Shown in pieces: positions 10,231-21,262 of a DNA stretch of 64,000 nucleotides (positions are counted from its first letter, which is position 1; the number at the start of each line of letters is the position of its first letter). Origin of the DNA: Micrasema longulum (lineage: Eukaryota; Arthropoda; Insecta; Trichoptera; Brachycentridae); NCBI GenBank assembly GCA_022494885.1, contig JAGVSM010002743.1, forward strand, positions 62,001 to 126,000, read 5' to 3'. The translations under genes were made by a program, and so were the position numbers. A model generated the notes under the pieces. The model saw only the letters and a list, made by a program, of their open reading frames with translations. It was not told the origin of the DNA and did not search any database.

Positions 10231-10597
10231 CTATCTACAAAGTAAAATTAAGTTTTCTGTGTGAAAATCAAAATACATACAATTTTCTACCGCAGCTATT
10301 AATACGGATAAAATAATATAGTAAAATTAATAATATGTTTATGTGTGCCTTAGTTCAATATTCAAAATAAAATAAAAATATCAAAAATATTTTTTTATAA
10401 TGTGTTCAGTAAAATTATGGATTATTTAAAAACATTTAGGTAAATTAAAGTTAGATTTACTTAATATTTTATTTTTTTCTCATTTATTCTCTCGATTGAA
10501 CGCGAACAGAAGGAGGTGCAAAAATGCTCACTTTGGTCTACTAGGCATTCCATTTTTAAAAAATAAATATAAATAGTTGCGGTCTCATGATTTACAA

Positions 10598-10745
10598 GAA
10601 TATTTCAATTTTGGGCGCCATCTTCAACGAGTTGTAAATAACTCAATATTAGAAAATGGGAATTAAGTTGCGGTAGAGCGGGGTGCGAACGTCGGCCCTC
10701 TGATCCGTGAGTCCGCTACACTAGCCACGGGACACAACCCGGTTC
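10598..10745 (-). mobile_element. tRNA-derived SINE, family C
   Basis: The minus strand contains a degenerate head with GTGTCCCGTGGCTAGTGTAG and CCTCTGATCCGTG-related sequence. The body shares ACGAGTTGTAAATAACTCA (as read on plus) with copies at 11544 and 21106. The tRNA-like boxes are decayed. Confidence 0.6.
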
Positions 10746-11543
10746 AAAAGTCGACCCTAAATTCTCTCAGACAAAACGCGGTTTCGAAGGCCGGTAATTA
10801 AATAAAATAATATATACTCGAAAAGCAGAAAATGTTCTTTCGAATTACGAACCGATGCCATTATTAAAAAAAAGTTTGGGTGATCATTTTTAAATTTGGA
10901 TAAAACGAACACAACTTTTTTAATACCAATAGATCAGAAAATTCATGCATTATTAGTTTGAAAAAAAAGGAATTGAATAACAATAACATAACAAATATAT
11001 GGCATTCAATGCTGTAATAAATAAATATATTGATTATTCGATAACCACGTACGCTCATATTATGATTCTCAACATGAGCGCCAAGTATGCAGTTACGGGT
11101 TATGGGTGCAATACATGTGCCTTATACTGACTGACTGGCATACCTTTATAATGTGTCACGATTCGCCGAATCCTACAGGTGTGTGGGTAAGTATTTTACT
11201 CCCGCTTCGAGGTCTGAGAGTACGGTAGGTATCGGAAATAGACGGATTATGGCGTACGACGACTGCTGTAGGTTTAGTCATTAAGCTTTGAGATAATTAA
11301 AAAAACGTTAGTAGATTTGTACTCTATTTAGTAGACCAAAAAAATACTTATCCTGATGCGTGATCAAGATTCAGTTATAATGTATTTACCGAGAATTCGT
11401 AAAACGGTGAAACAGTTAAAAGAAATCATTTGTCAAATAACAAACGATGACTTCCATTATTTTTATAATACATAATAACAACTTACATAACTCTAAAAAC
11501 GTTTTTTTTTTAAAGAAAAAGAAATATTAGCGCTCTTACAATT

Positions 11544-11697
11544 TGCCCAAATATTTCAATTTTGGTGGCCATTTTCAACGAGTTGTAAATAACTCACTAT
11601 TAGAACATGGAAATCAAGTTGGGGTAGTGTTGGGCTCGAACCACGGACCTCTGATCCGTGAGTCCGCAACGCTAGTCACTAGACCACAACCCGACTC
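11544..11697 (-). mobile_element. tRNA-derived SINE, family C
   Basis: In reverse complement this copy starts near GGGTTGTGGTCTAGTGACTA (A-box-like) and has GTGGTTCGAGCCC (B box). The body includes TGAGTTATTTACAACTCG. It is the best preserved of three copies. The plus-strand 68-codon frame across it is fortuitous. Confidence 0.65.
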
Positions 11698-11867
11698 AAT
11701 TTTAAACTTAGAATCAGTCATGAATTTTGAAATTACGATATTTTACTAAAAACATTAAATTTGTTAAAACTTAACGATATAAGAAAAATTATAGACCTTT
11801 TAAATTTATTAAAAATTGTAAATTCAATATGGGATTGCCCTGAACTATTATCTCTCATCAACTTCAG

Positions 11868-12114
11868 GGTGCCAACGGGAAGTTAAGATTTATCTTCATT
11901 TTTATCTACAAAGTAAACTTAAGTTCTCTATATGAAAAGCAGAATATGCATAAAATGTTTTCTTATAAACATGTTCAATTATGGGTTACCGACGAAGATA
12001 CTTTAAATGTTCATGCAAATATATTCATTTTTATACACAAATATCGTTTTTTTTTATAGGCAGCCGAAGATAACTCTGTTAACTTCCCATTGTAATCGGG
12101 GCCCAGGACTGTTT
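11868..12114. mobile_element. MITE copy (CCCCGATTACAATGG family), inverted relative to 9979
   Basis: The right end GTTAACTTCCCATTGTAATC then GGGGCCCAGG is the family terminus. The interior (AAAGTAAACTTAAGTTCTCT, ATGTTCATGCAAATATATTC) matches the 9979-10230 copy in reverse. The left terminus is eroded to GCCAACGGGAAGTTAAG. Confidence 0.65.
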
Positions 12115-12262
12115 AGTGAGATTGTATTTACTGCTCTGTTGTTTTTTGTTCTTGTTATGTATAATATTTGTTGTTCTATGTTATTCAAGTATATCATCCG
12201 TCACAATTAAACACGGGACTTTGATTCCTTGGAGTTGGGACTTTGTCTCAATAAATGTAAAT

Positions 12263-13520
12263 TAAAATTGTGTATAAATAAATGAATAATATTTTTGAGT
12301 GTAACTTGTTATTCCTCTCAAAACAATAGTGCTTTTTGCATACTAGGTTTTTTTTAATGTGGGATCGAAGTTTTTTTTTTTAGTTTTAGCAACAAAATGG
12401 AGAAAAACGCAAGCAATTACAATTCAACGGAGTTAGTAAACATAAAAAAGACGCTTTTTACACAGCATTTTCAATGTATTACTAAGTTTTGTCAAATCCA
12501 TATAAAAACATACTTTTATGGCCACGAAATGTCCGCTGAATCATGTTTATCTATTAAGCGTACAGAAAACAAACAATGGTTAATCTGAACTACGCCAAAA
12601 CACCTGAATTGATTGAATACGCGTTGGCAGAGCAAAGAATAAACTTTTCCGAATTGGCATCCGATCGAACATGGCCGCGGTCGTGTTGAAATTACCAAAC
12701 TGTAAATATTATGTATATGACACATCTATATTTGCAGGAAGGTTGTAGTGAATCAACAGCAGGTAGATAGTTTGCTAGTAACTTGTGCGAACTTTATGTC
12801 AAATACCTTAAGGGGTAACATTTCGTTGAATAATTTTTTAACAAATAATAAAATATTTTTTAAAGTGAAGATTACATAATATATTTTGTGGTAGAATTTT
12901 TGACAAGATTACCTAAGATCAGCTAAACTGTCGACAAATTAAAGTCGCCCAAATTAGGAATGACCCCGGGTCAAAACGCGGAGTTACACCTTTATAGTAA
13001 CGAAGTCATTTATGGCTAATTAGCCACCATACAAGGATCCAAGATATGGTTAGGGCTAAGATACTATGACATACTTCTTATTGTATGGACCTAAATAATG
13101 AAGAAGAAAAAAATACCTAAAAAGACATGTGACAATTACGTAATATTAATTAATAAAACAAAAAAAAATACGTACAACACATTACTCGCTTTTCTATGCG
13201 TCCACCATCATTCCCGTTTAAAACGTGTTAGCGTCTAAATATTTTGTATTAAATTGAGAACCAATCGCATTCTTCGTGCGTGAAATAAATTGTGACTGTA
13301 AGTAATCTTAATTATTTTATTTTTATCGAGGTTAAAATACAGATTAAAGCAGTTTGACTTTCATTTTTTATAATATTGCTTCCAAATGTGCGGCGATTTC
13401 CCTGCCTTTATAATTAAAACAACTTCAAGAGTGCCAATCCTAATGTCAGCATCTAACGGATGTCAAATTAACCCGAAATGACAGATAAAAACACATCTCG
13501 TAAGATTTTCAATCGATCGA
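12263..13520. other. AT-rich DNA without a recognised gene
   Basis: A 63-codon plus frame at 12397-12588 and a 69-codon minus frame at 12516-12725 overlap on opposite strands. Neither resembles a known domain. No repeat family was assigned. Confidence 0.3.
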
Positions 13521-13926
13521 AATGAGGAAGTTCGGTGTTTTTTTTTAATATTCCAAAATTAATAGATATTTAACCAAGAAAAACTTTTTTTTAAATGTTT
13601 ATATATCGTATTATCAGCGCTACGATTTTTTAAAGTTTGGTATTTCTGAAATAACTCCACGTGTGACGTCAGAGGTTCTTTTCCGGTTATTCTCGATCAG
13701 TTCTTCCCATTGGTCTATCCACGGCAAGCAAACCGGAAATCTTTCGTAACTCTCACACCATAAGTTGATTCATATGAACCAGTGACTTTATTCAAAGCAG
13801 TTCGTTTTTTATTAAAATGTTTTTAATTATTTTTTTCGAACATTTTCAGGAAACTTTGCTGTACAATTAATGCTCCAATTTTTACTGCGGGTTAGAAAAC
13901 ATTTATTGTATTCAATTTCCCTGAAG
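13521..13926 (-). mobile_element. MITE F copy (AATGAGGAACTTC family), one end eroded
   Basis: It starts AATGAGGAAGTTC and shares its whole interior with copies at 33574-33984 and 62306-62711: TATCGTATTATCAGCGCTA, then TGACGTCA (13664-13671), a TTGATTCATATGAACCAGTG block, and GCTCCAATTTTTACTGCG. The distal terminus is lost after AATTTCCC. Confidence 0.65.
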
Positions 13927-14600
13927 CGTATTGCGCGTGGACAAATCAAATAATAAATAAAATATAGATAGAATCGGACAATGGGGGGATTCGTATTCGA
14001 TTCCATAGTCTCAAAAATGTAATGGCGGGTTTCTTTTAGCGCGCAGAAATTGGACAAGTTTTTCGACGCTTAACGTGTTTTGACGAGTACGGGGTTCTAC
14101 TTTAAAATGTCAGGAAAATTCATTGACTCGAGCTCGTGAAGTCACGGACGGTGTAAGAAATCATAGTTTTTTTTTAAAGTTTTTGGCGTACTTTAATAGT
14201 CTATTAACAAATAAATATATTTTTTTGAAACCCTGAACCCCCCCCTCATTCTGTGGAAATTTACATGATTTGACGTATTCGGCCATTCGAAGTACCTACG
14301 CCTACGGCACGCAGTTTGCCGAATAACCAATAACTGATCGAAGTTTTATGAGTGGGTCGAGGTCGGTAATATTTCCGAGTCGCAACAGCCGAGGACTATA
14401 ATATTTAATATATTATGACCTCTCATTCTACATAATGTACTCACGGACAGAAATTACGATTTAAATTCGACGTTATGCAACAGCTGTTATTGGTAGAAAA
14501 GTTGAAGATTTTTAAAAATACGTAGGAAGATAGTTGAATTGTAGTAGATTATAGCCAGATTTAGGGATTTGTGTAACTATTTACTTATAAAACTATAAAT

Positions 14601-15065
14601 CGACGGTCCCACGTATACTATCGAATCTGCATTTTGCAAGGTTTAGGTACAGGAGCAAAAACAAAGTTTAATATATTTTTTAAGAAGCTATCAGATACTG
14701 TGAATTTTCAAACATGTGTCTATTGAAATAAGATAGATACATGTTTGGCAATTCTACAGTATAGCTTCTTAAAAAAATACCAATGCTTGTTTTGCTTTAC
14801 TGTAAACCTCGCAGACAAGTAGTCGATAGGTGGACCCCCAGAATACTAAACTGGAGACCCCACGAAAGTAAAAGGAATGTAGGGAGACCACAGAGGACTG
14901 ACGACGTCATCGAACTTATGGGCCATGGATGGAAACCCAGTGCCCAGGACAGAAAAACATGGAAAAATTTGGAAGAGGCTTATATCCAGCAGAGGAGAGA
15001 AACGGGCTGATAAGAAAAGGAAACCTCGCAAAATGCAGATTCGATAGTGTACGTAGGAACCGTCG
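14601..15065. mobile_element. Inverted-repeat element enclosing a hairpin and a LINE fragment
   Basis: A 42-bp imperfect inverted repeat lies at 14601-14642 and 15024-15065 (ACTATCGAATCTGCATTTTG is exact in both arms). Inside, 14673-14779 folds on itself through TTTTTTAAGAAGCTAT and ATAGCTTCTTAAAAAA, with a second paired block ACATG. The rest is the LINE piece at 14783-15010. The nature of the element is unknown. Confidence 0.6.
14783..15010 (+). pseudogene. C-terminal fragment of RTE-like LINE reverse transcriptase
   Basis: An open frame of 75 codons ends with a peptide matching the tail of RTE-type ORFs: RILNWRPHESKRNVGRPQR, then DRKTWKNLEEAYIQQ just before the stop. The same family signature (WRP...K..VGRPQ.RW.DD) is present on the minus strand at 59400-59560. 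Only the last part of the ORF is present, so the ATG is incidental. Confidence 0.8.
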
Positions 15066-15179
15066 AAATATTCATTTCAAAATTAAATGCTTCATCGTTT
15101 GAGAAGCCCATTTGTAATGTTTTTGTTACACAAATAATTCATACTCGTACTAAACATTATGTATTAAATTTTCTTGCAA

Positions 15180-15470
15180 CAGAAAGGGAAAACATTTTTG
15201 AGAAGGAACTATGAAAGTCGAGGCATTCATTCGCGTCAGGAGTCAGAAACCATGTACGCAACTTATTGATAGCATAAAAATGATCAACAATGTTTTGAGT
15301 ATGTACAAATGCTTGTTATTCTTATTTTAATTTGTGACATCAGAGAGGGGAAAACATTTTTGAGAAGGGAATATGGAGGTCTAGTTATTAACAGGTCTTA
15401 CGACCTGCCATTGGCTGGTTTATGTGGCCACTTTACACACTGCGTAACATTTACCATTCATTTTACTAAC
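15180..15470 (+). repeat. Dispersed repeat D and associated segment
   Basis: GGAATATGGAGGTCTAG, ACCTGCCATTGGCTGGTT and GTGGCCACTTTACACACTG form the D core. The preceding part (CGCGTCAGGAGTCAGAAACC, GATCAACAATGTTTTGAGTA) recurs inverted at about 17090-17170, so the two copies form ends of a larger inverted structure. Confidence 0.55.
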
Positions 15471-16189
15471 TACTTAGGGGGTGATATCCAGCCTTGTGTT
15501 TTCGCAGAAAAAGCCCTTAACATCCTTTCGGCATAAGTTAATATTGTTTGATAGTCATTATCGTTCAATTTTTGGACTATTTATATGTTATATGAACGAA
15601 ACATTAGTTTAATCTCCATTATGTCAAGCAAAGTTGATTGAGCGATGCCTTAAACCAACGAGCGCCTTCTTAGCGACATATGTGGATTCCAACACTGAAT
15701 CATTCACACGCTGGATGAATTTCTAAGACATGGACACAAACAAACAAAGCTGGACCTGACTGGCTCTAAATCTGGCTGCCCAATTTTTAATGCATTTTAT
15801 CGAAGCCTCTTAACCTATTCGGCGAATATTTTAACGATTACAGAACAGTAAGCGAAAAACTGCTTGTTAAATATGTCTCGACGGTGGACGCACGCGTGTC
15901 GCCCGACCAACAATCCATGGCAAAAATTCCCAGAACTGGCAACCTCAACGCTCTGCCCCACACTCCTCTCTCGCTACTGACATTTAAAAGAAATTTCAGT
16001 TCAAAATGTAATTGATATTTGCCACCGGACACCCTGTATGAGTTCTGTAATACGGAGTACTAATATTTACCTCGACGATTCAATTTTTAAAGCCGTAATA
16101 AATTATTGGTTTTTATTAGTAATTTACAACTTTGTTGTCCATAGTCCGTCGAAGCAGTTATTAAAATGATTATTTTTATTTAAATGTGT

Positions 16190-16445
16190 GACAACAGAGA
16201 AGGAAAATTTGTTTGAGAAGGGAATATTGAGGTCTAGGCATTTACAGGGCTTATGATCTGTCTTTGGCTGGTTTGAGTGACCACTTTACACGCATTCACC
16301 ATTCTGCGTATATTTTAAGATTCAAATTTCCTCAACTCATCCATCTGTTGCCTATTGTGAAGTAAAAGAGCTGAAACCTTTATCATGTGGGTGAGATTCA
16401 CCCGGCTGAACCAATTCACATACTAGGCAACGCCTGAAATTTTTT
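16190..16445 (+). repeat. Dispersed repeat D, near-complete copy
   Basis: The copy runs from GAGAAGGGAATATTGAGGTC through GGCTTATGATCTGTC and TTGGCTGGTTTGAG to GAGCTGAAACCTTTATCATG and TACTAGGCAACGCCTG. It is followed by the opposite-strand copy at 16600-17030, making a foldback. Confidence 0.6.
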
Positions 16446-16599
16446 TTGATGCAATAGAATAACAGTCCAGAAAAACAAAGTATAAAATATAAACAGTAAA
16501 ATTCCAAAGAAGATAATATAAAAAAAATAATGCAACGCCTGAAAACAATTTTCGTTTTTTTTTCAGGTTTTAATATTTTTTACCAACAATTTTTGAATT

Positions 16600-17175
16600 T
16601 TGATTTTGAGTTGCGAGTATGCCTAGTAGGTGAATTGGGTTCAGCCGGATAAATCACATCCGCATGATAAAGGTTTCGGGTTTTTTACTTCACAAAAGTC
16701 ACCAGATGGATGAGTTGAGTAAATGTGGATGTTCAAACATAGGCACAATGGTGAATTTCATTTTCATTATATTTTTGCACTACAACAGGGCAGGAGGCCC
16801 AAATTACAGTGGTGAATTACATCACAGAACACCCAGGCTTGAGAAAAATCACATTTTAATTTTTGTGTTCTCACCGGGAATCGAACCCGGAACCTTCCGA
16901 GCGTGAGTCAAGCGTCTTGACCACTACACCACGGAGGTGAATGTTACACAGTGTGGGAAGTGGCCACTTTAACCAGCCAATGACAGGTCAGTAGCCCTGT
17001 AAATGCCTAGACCTCCATATTCCTTTCTGCTGACACAAATTTAAATATGAATAACTCCCTAGGGAGGAAATCCAGCCAGTCTGCAAGCATTTGGACATGC
17101 TCAAAACATTGTTGATAATTTTTATGCTATCAATACGTCGCCTTGGTTTCTGACTTCTGACGCGATAACCAACCA
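16600..17175 (-). repeat. Dispersed repeat D, inverted copy containing a SINE
   Basis: GCCTAGTAGGTGAATTGGGT to GGTGAATTTC (16750s) and then GTGAATGTTACACAGTGTG onward match repeat D on the minus strand, split by the SINE at 16772-16935. The segment continues to 17170 with sequence inverted relative to 15200-15300. Confidence 0.6.
16772..16935 (-). mobile_element. tRNA-derived SINE, family B, with short target duplication
   Basis: The minus strand opens with CCGTGGTGTAGTGGTCAAG (A box) and has GGGTTCGATTCCCGG (B box). The body is shared with 57396-57550 and, in part, 62138-62215 (GAACACCCAGGCTTG). GGTGAAT lies on both sides (16750-16756, 16936-16942), and the host repeat D sequence is otherwise continuous, so insertion into D is well supported. 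Confidence 0.75.
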
Positions 17176-17359
17176 AACCAATTCCAAATTCCTAATACGT
17201 TCCGTCACCTATGGCCATTGGCGCAGCATTGCCTATAAACGATAACACGTCACAATATTATGACCGGAGAAAAAATATCTTATTACTTTTCCCAAATCAA
17301 ATTTTGAAATTCTGTTATGAATTATTAACAATATTTTGAGTATTGTTATTCTGGATAAC

Positions 17360-18175
17360 TTCTATAGCGCCATTTTTTGCAAAAATCACCTCAAGAGCGC
17401 TATACAATAAACATCCCGACACGTCTTGCAGCTACAGAGCGCACGGACGGTTAGAGATCTAGCCCCCATTTACATTTTACAAATTAAGTGACCGACGTGT
17501 TTTCGACAAAAATACAGATAAATTCTACATGACTACATATACTGCAACTACAGAACGCATCCACACAGTTAGAAATCTAGACCCTATTTTTTTATAGTTT
17601 ATTTTAAAAGAATGCTAGCGTGAAGTTTATGTTATTAAATTAGTTAATTTACATAATATCAAAGCTATTATTACCAAAAGTCTTGCCACTACAAAGCGCA
17701 TGGATGGATAAAATTCTAGCAAATAAAAATTATTTTTAAAATTTACCAAAAAATAAAAAATGAAATATATTAATAATAATAATAATACTGTTTGGATAGT
17801 TTATATAGCGCCATTTTTTGAGAAAATCACCTCAAGGGCGCTGTGCAATAAATAAATATCCCAGCACGTCTTGCAGCTACAGAGCGCATGGACGGTTGGG
17901 ATTCTAGTTCCTCGTCTCCAATTATGATATACTACAAATATGATATATAGGAGCTAGACAACAGCACGTCTTGCACCTACAGAGCGCATGGACAGTAAGA
18001 AATCTAGCCCCTATGTACATTTTTATTTTTAAACGTTTTATTTGACAATGAAGTTTAGAGTTTAAGTGATATTTTAAAAAATTAAATAAAAAGCAAATTT
18101 ATAAAAATAGAAGTTAGATTACAACGAGTCTTGCAGCTACTGAACGCATGGACGGTTGAAATTTTAGACCCCATT
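17360..18175. repeat. Diverged tandem array, unit motif CTTGCAGCTACAGAGCGCATGG
   Basis: Six copies of a motif, GCAGCTACAGAGCGCATGGA then an AGAAATCTAGCCCC-like end, occur near 17425, 17538, 17682, 17868, 17966 and 18127. They are spaced roughly 100-190 bp apart. Two units (17352, 17797) are joined to the LINE tail with TATAGCGCCATTTTTTG. It is unclear whether the array arose by tandem duplication or by repeated insertion. Confidence 0.65.
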
Positions 18176-19970
18176 TACTAAATTTAGATATTTGATAGTT
18201 GATAACATTTACATAATATGATAGCTAACATCACAAAAAACAACTGGAAACAACTGTCTAGTATTCTGGTTCTATTTTATATACAGAACTATATCATTCA
18301 TCTACCCAATCTACCAAATTACAAAATACATGTCTTTTAATATTTGAATTTTTATACATTTTATGGCTGTTTCCAGAGTATCTAGATCCCTAAATCCTAA
18401 ACCTTTTTAAAAAATCATTTCTCTAGAATTTTATCAATACATGTTATCACCTCACTTTGCTAAAATTTTACAAAAATCAACAGAGGTATATATTTAATTT
18501 TGATTGTGCAATTTGAAAGCTTTAACTCTTAAAAGACTGTGCTAAAAAATCCTCCTGGAGACGGTGCTGTAACATCGTGTTACATTAAGCAAGAGAGATA
18601 TATCAAGTATTGTATTCTATGTAGACGGATGTGACGTCATAGCCACACAAGGGTTAAACGGCTAATGACAGTTCACAAGCGTCATAAATATCCACTTATA
18701 CTATCAAATTCGCTTATCAAAAAGCCCATCCCTGCCAAGATATGTTAATATTTTATTATTTATTAGCCACATTTGCGAGGTGTTACATAAAAAGGGCGCA
18801 AAAGGAAAATTATTTCTCCAGCAAGCCATTCGCAATCTTAATGTATTTAGTTTAATTATAAAAAAATATATTTTGAAAAAAAAACATGCGTCCACAAACA
18901 TGAGGGAGCCCGCCGGCGCCGTGTCGGGGACACTGACTTTACAATGGTCTCTTTATTTTATTTCTATCTCAACTCATCCATCTTTTGACCAAGGAATCAA
19001 ACAGATAGTGACCCGGATGAAAAGTGCATCGAAGTCAACGGGGAGGGGACTATGTAGAAAAATAGCTGAAAGTCTAAACTTTCCAATGATGTATTGCTCG
19101 TTGTAAATAAAAATGATTTTCATTGTAAAAAAAATAGGGAAACTTATTTTACGGACAACCCTCGTATATATACATTTATTTATTTATACTTTAACATTGT
19201 TTGTATTATATTTTTATACAGAATGATGTTCCCTCACTGGGGTGTCCCGTGCCGAGAGAAACATTTTACAAAATGTGAAACATGCCTAAAATTAGCTATT
19301 TAACAAAGTGAACATAATAATAACAATAAAAAAACGTAATTAATCCAATTAACCTAATTATAATTAACATAATAAACAATAAAAAACTAAAATATTCATA
19401 AAAAACATAAACAATTTATATAGACTAATGCGTGTATATTATATATATATATATAAATGCAATTTTATTATGAGAGCAAACCTAAGAATAATACAAGTAA
19501 AATGTGGTCATAGATAAAGCATTATCTTAGTAAATTTCCTAACGCTTTGTGCAACTATTTTCACTAAATAACTCCAGCACTATATAAAACGGTTTCCTGA
19601 TAATAATTATTATACACAGAACGTTCCTATAAAGGCTTGCCAAAAATGATAAGCTTATTCATACAGCCTTGTTACATATTACATAACTTACCTACACAAA
19701 ATGTTTTTATTTTAAAATGTGTACAATTTAACCATAACAACGAGGAGGATATACAGTGGGGTTTCAAAATAGACAAATTATATAATAATGATACTCGTTT
19801 ATTTATAATCGACAGATTTCAAAATAACGATAAAGATGGAGAACATTCAAGAGAATGCCTACACATTTATATAGGTTTATACCTATCTACAATACCGATG
19901 AGGGTTGGTATTCCGAACGCATTTATAGCGCGTATTAAGCACATACGCCCAGCAATAATGCAACACAAGT
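18176..19970. other. AT-rich DNA without a recognised gene
   Basis: No conserved protein is visible. Frames of 108 codons (18780-19106) and 113 codons (19637-19978) show no domain. A TA microsatellite lies at about 19438-19455, and a TGACGTCA octamer at 18632-18639. Confidence 0.3.
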
Positions 19971-19971
19971 A

Positions 19972-20422
19972 CAGGTAACCCGTTGATCGCGACCACGGCG
20001 AACGCGGATTCGTTATAACGCGATATTTTTCGCAATGCAGTGACGTTCTTATTCTTAGAGGCGGGGGTCAGTGCGATGCAAGCTCCTGAAGTCACTTCGA
20101 CCGGTGAAGATCTATTGTGACGAAAATAAACCAAAAATAATCGAAATGATAGAAAATGGTGGTGAAATTGCAGTTGTAGGTGGGGATTTTAAATTGCCTA
20201 GAGAGCGATTAATTGAAAAAAAAATCTAGGAGAAATTGTTACTATAAAGCAAGCAATGGTTGGTTTGATCGGTTTAAATAACGATCAACCGCACCTTAAA
20301 ATAAAATTGAAATGAGCTGAAAAATATCCGAAAGAGTTCCGTGAAAAATCCCCCGTTGATCGCGAGATTGCGCTTATCGCGGCCATGTCCAGAACGCAAC
20401 CCCCGCGATCAACGGTTACCTG
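19972..20422 (+). mobile_element. Tigger/pogo-like non-autonomous element with transposase remnant
   Basis: The ends CAGGTAACCCGTTGATCGCG and, in reverse complement, CAGGTAACCGTTGATCGCGG are terminal inverted repeats. TA flanks both sides (19970-19971, 20423-20424). The interior keeps a decayed transposase piece: a peptide reading EMIENGGEIAVVGGDF, and in another frame KASNGWFDRFK, which is the signature of the CENP-B/Tc5-type DNA-binding domain of Tigger transposases. Frameshifts and stops separate the pieces. Length is 451 bp. Confidence 0.8.
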
Positions 20423-20429
20423 TATTACG

Positions 20430-21100
20430 TCTCTATTGAAACCGTGGAAAGCTTATATCGAGTGGATTTTTTTTACAAACGCATTCGCTTGGCTTCTTGC
20501 AGCTTCTTTTACCCACTGTCTTACAATAGATATTATGTATAGTAGAAAATCTATAGGTCGACGAAGCCTGGGAGGGGTGGTCTTTCCGGACTGCGGTTGT
20601 CATTTTAAATTATCTCCTTAGCGACAACGTAAGATCTTCTAAATCAATAATGCTTTCAAGGCGCTCAAGTCGGGGCAACCGATATCATAACCTGGCCGAC
20701 AAATTATATTTATAATGTTATTTACTATTGTGGTAAACGATTTGTGAATGAAATTAGTGGTAATGTCGGTGTCGGGTCAGTTGCTGCGATGACAGTCTTT
20801 CACACGGGTTTTCCAGCGAGTCGGGGCAGGTTCCAGGCATTGTTCGTTCCTGGTAGTGTCACTCACTATAAATTGTGTCTCAATCAACGATTGTATCGAT
20901 TTCATGTTTTTAAGAAATAGAAATAAAATTTAACATTTTTTTTGGATTTTATCTGAATAGGCAGATAATGCAATAGTGACGAATCAATTATCAGGGATTA
21001 GGCTTGGAACCTATATTAAGCCGTTTTTACAACAATTGGAGATAAATACTGGATTCAGCATTAGTTTTTAAAAAAATAAATAGTTACATATTTGCGTTTT
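20430..21100. other. Unassigned non-coding DNA
   Basis: No gene or known repeat is recognised. A moderately GC-rich part lies at about 20755-20870. Confidence 0.3.
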
Positions 21101-21105
21101 TATGA

Positions 21106-21262
21106 TTTACCCAAATATTTCAATTTTGGGGACATTTTCAACGAGTTGTAAATAACTCACTATTGGCAAATAGTAATCAAGTTATGGTAGAGCAGGGGTT
21201 CGAACCTTGGACCATTGATCCGTAAGTCCGCGACATTAGCCACGGGACCACAATCGGGTTAA
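21106..21262 (-). mobile_element. tRNA-derived SINE, family C (third copy)
   Basis: Shares AACGAGTTGTAAATAACTCA and GGGTTCGAACCTTGGACC (plus-strand reading) with the copies at 10598 and 11544. Orientation is minus by the tRNA-like boxes. Confidence 0.6.

Noticed and set aside
16865..16938. tRNA gene on the minus strand
   Set aside because: The tRNA-like head is joined to a repeated body and inserted in another repeat; it is SINE family B.
18780..19106. 108-codon ORF
   Set aside because: It has no recognisable domain, AT-driven lysine/asparagine-rich composition and no splice or promoter context.
19637..19978. 113-codon ORF running into the Tigger-like MITE
   Set aside because: No domain is visible and its end is set by the transposon terminus.
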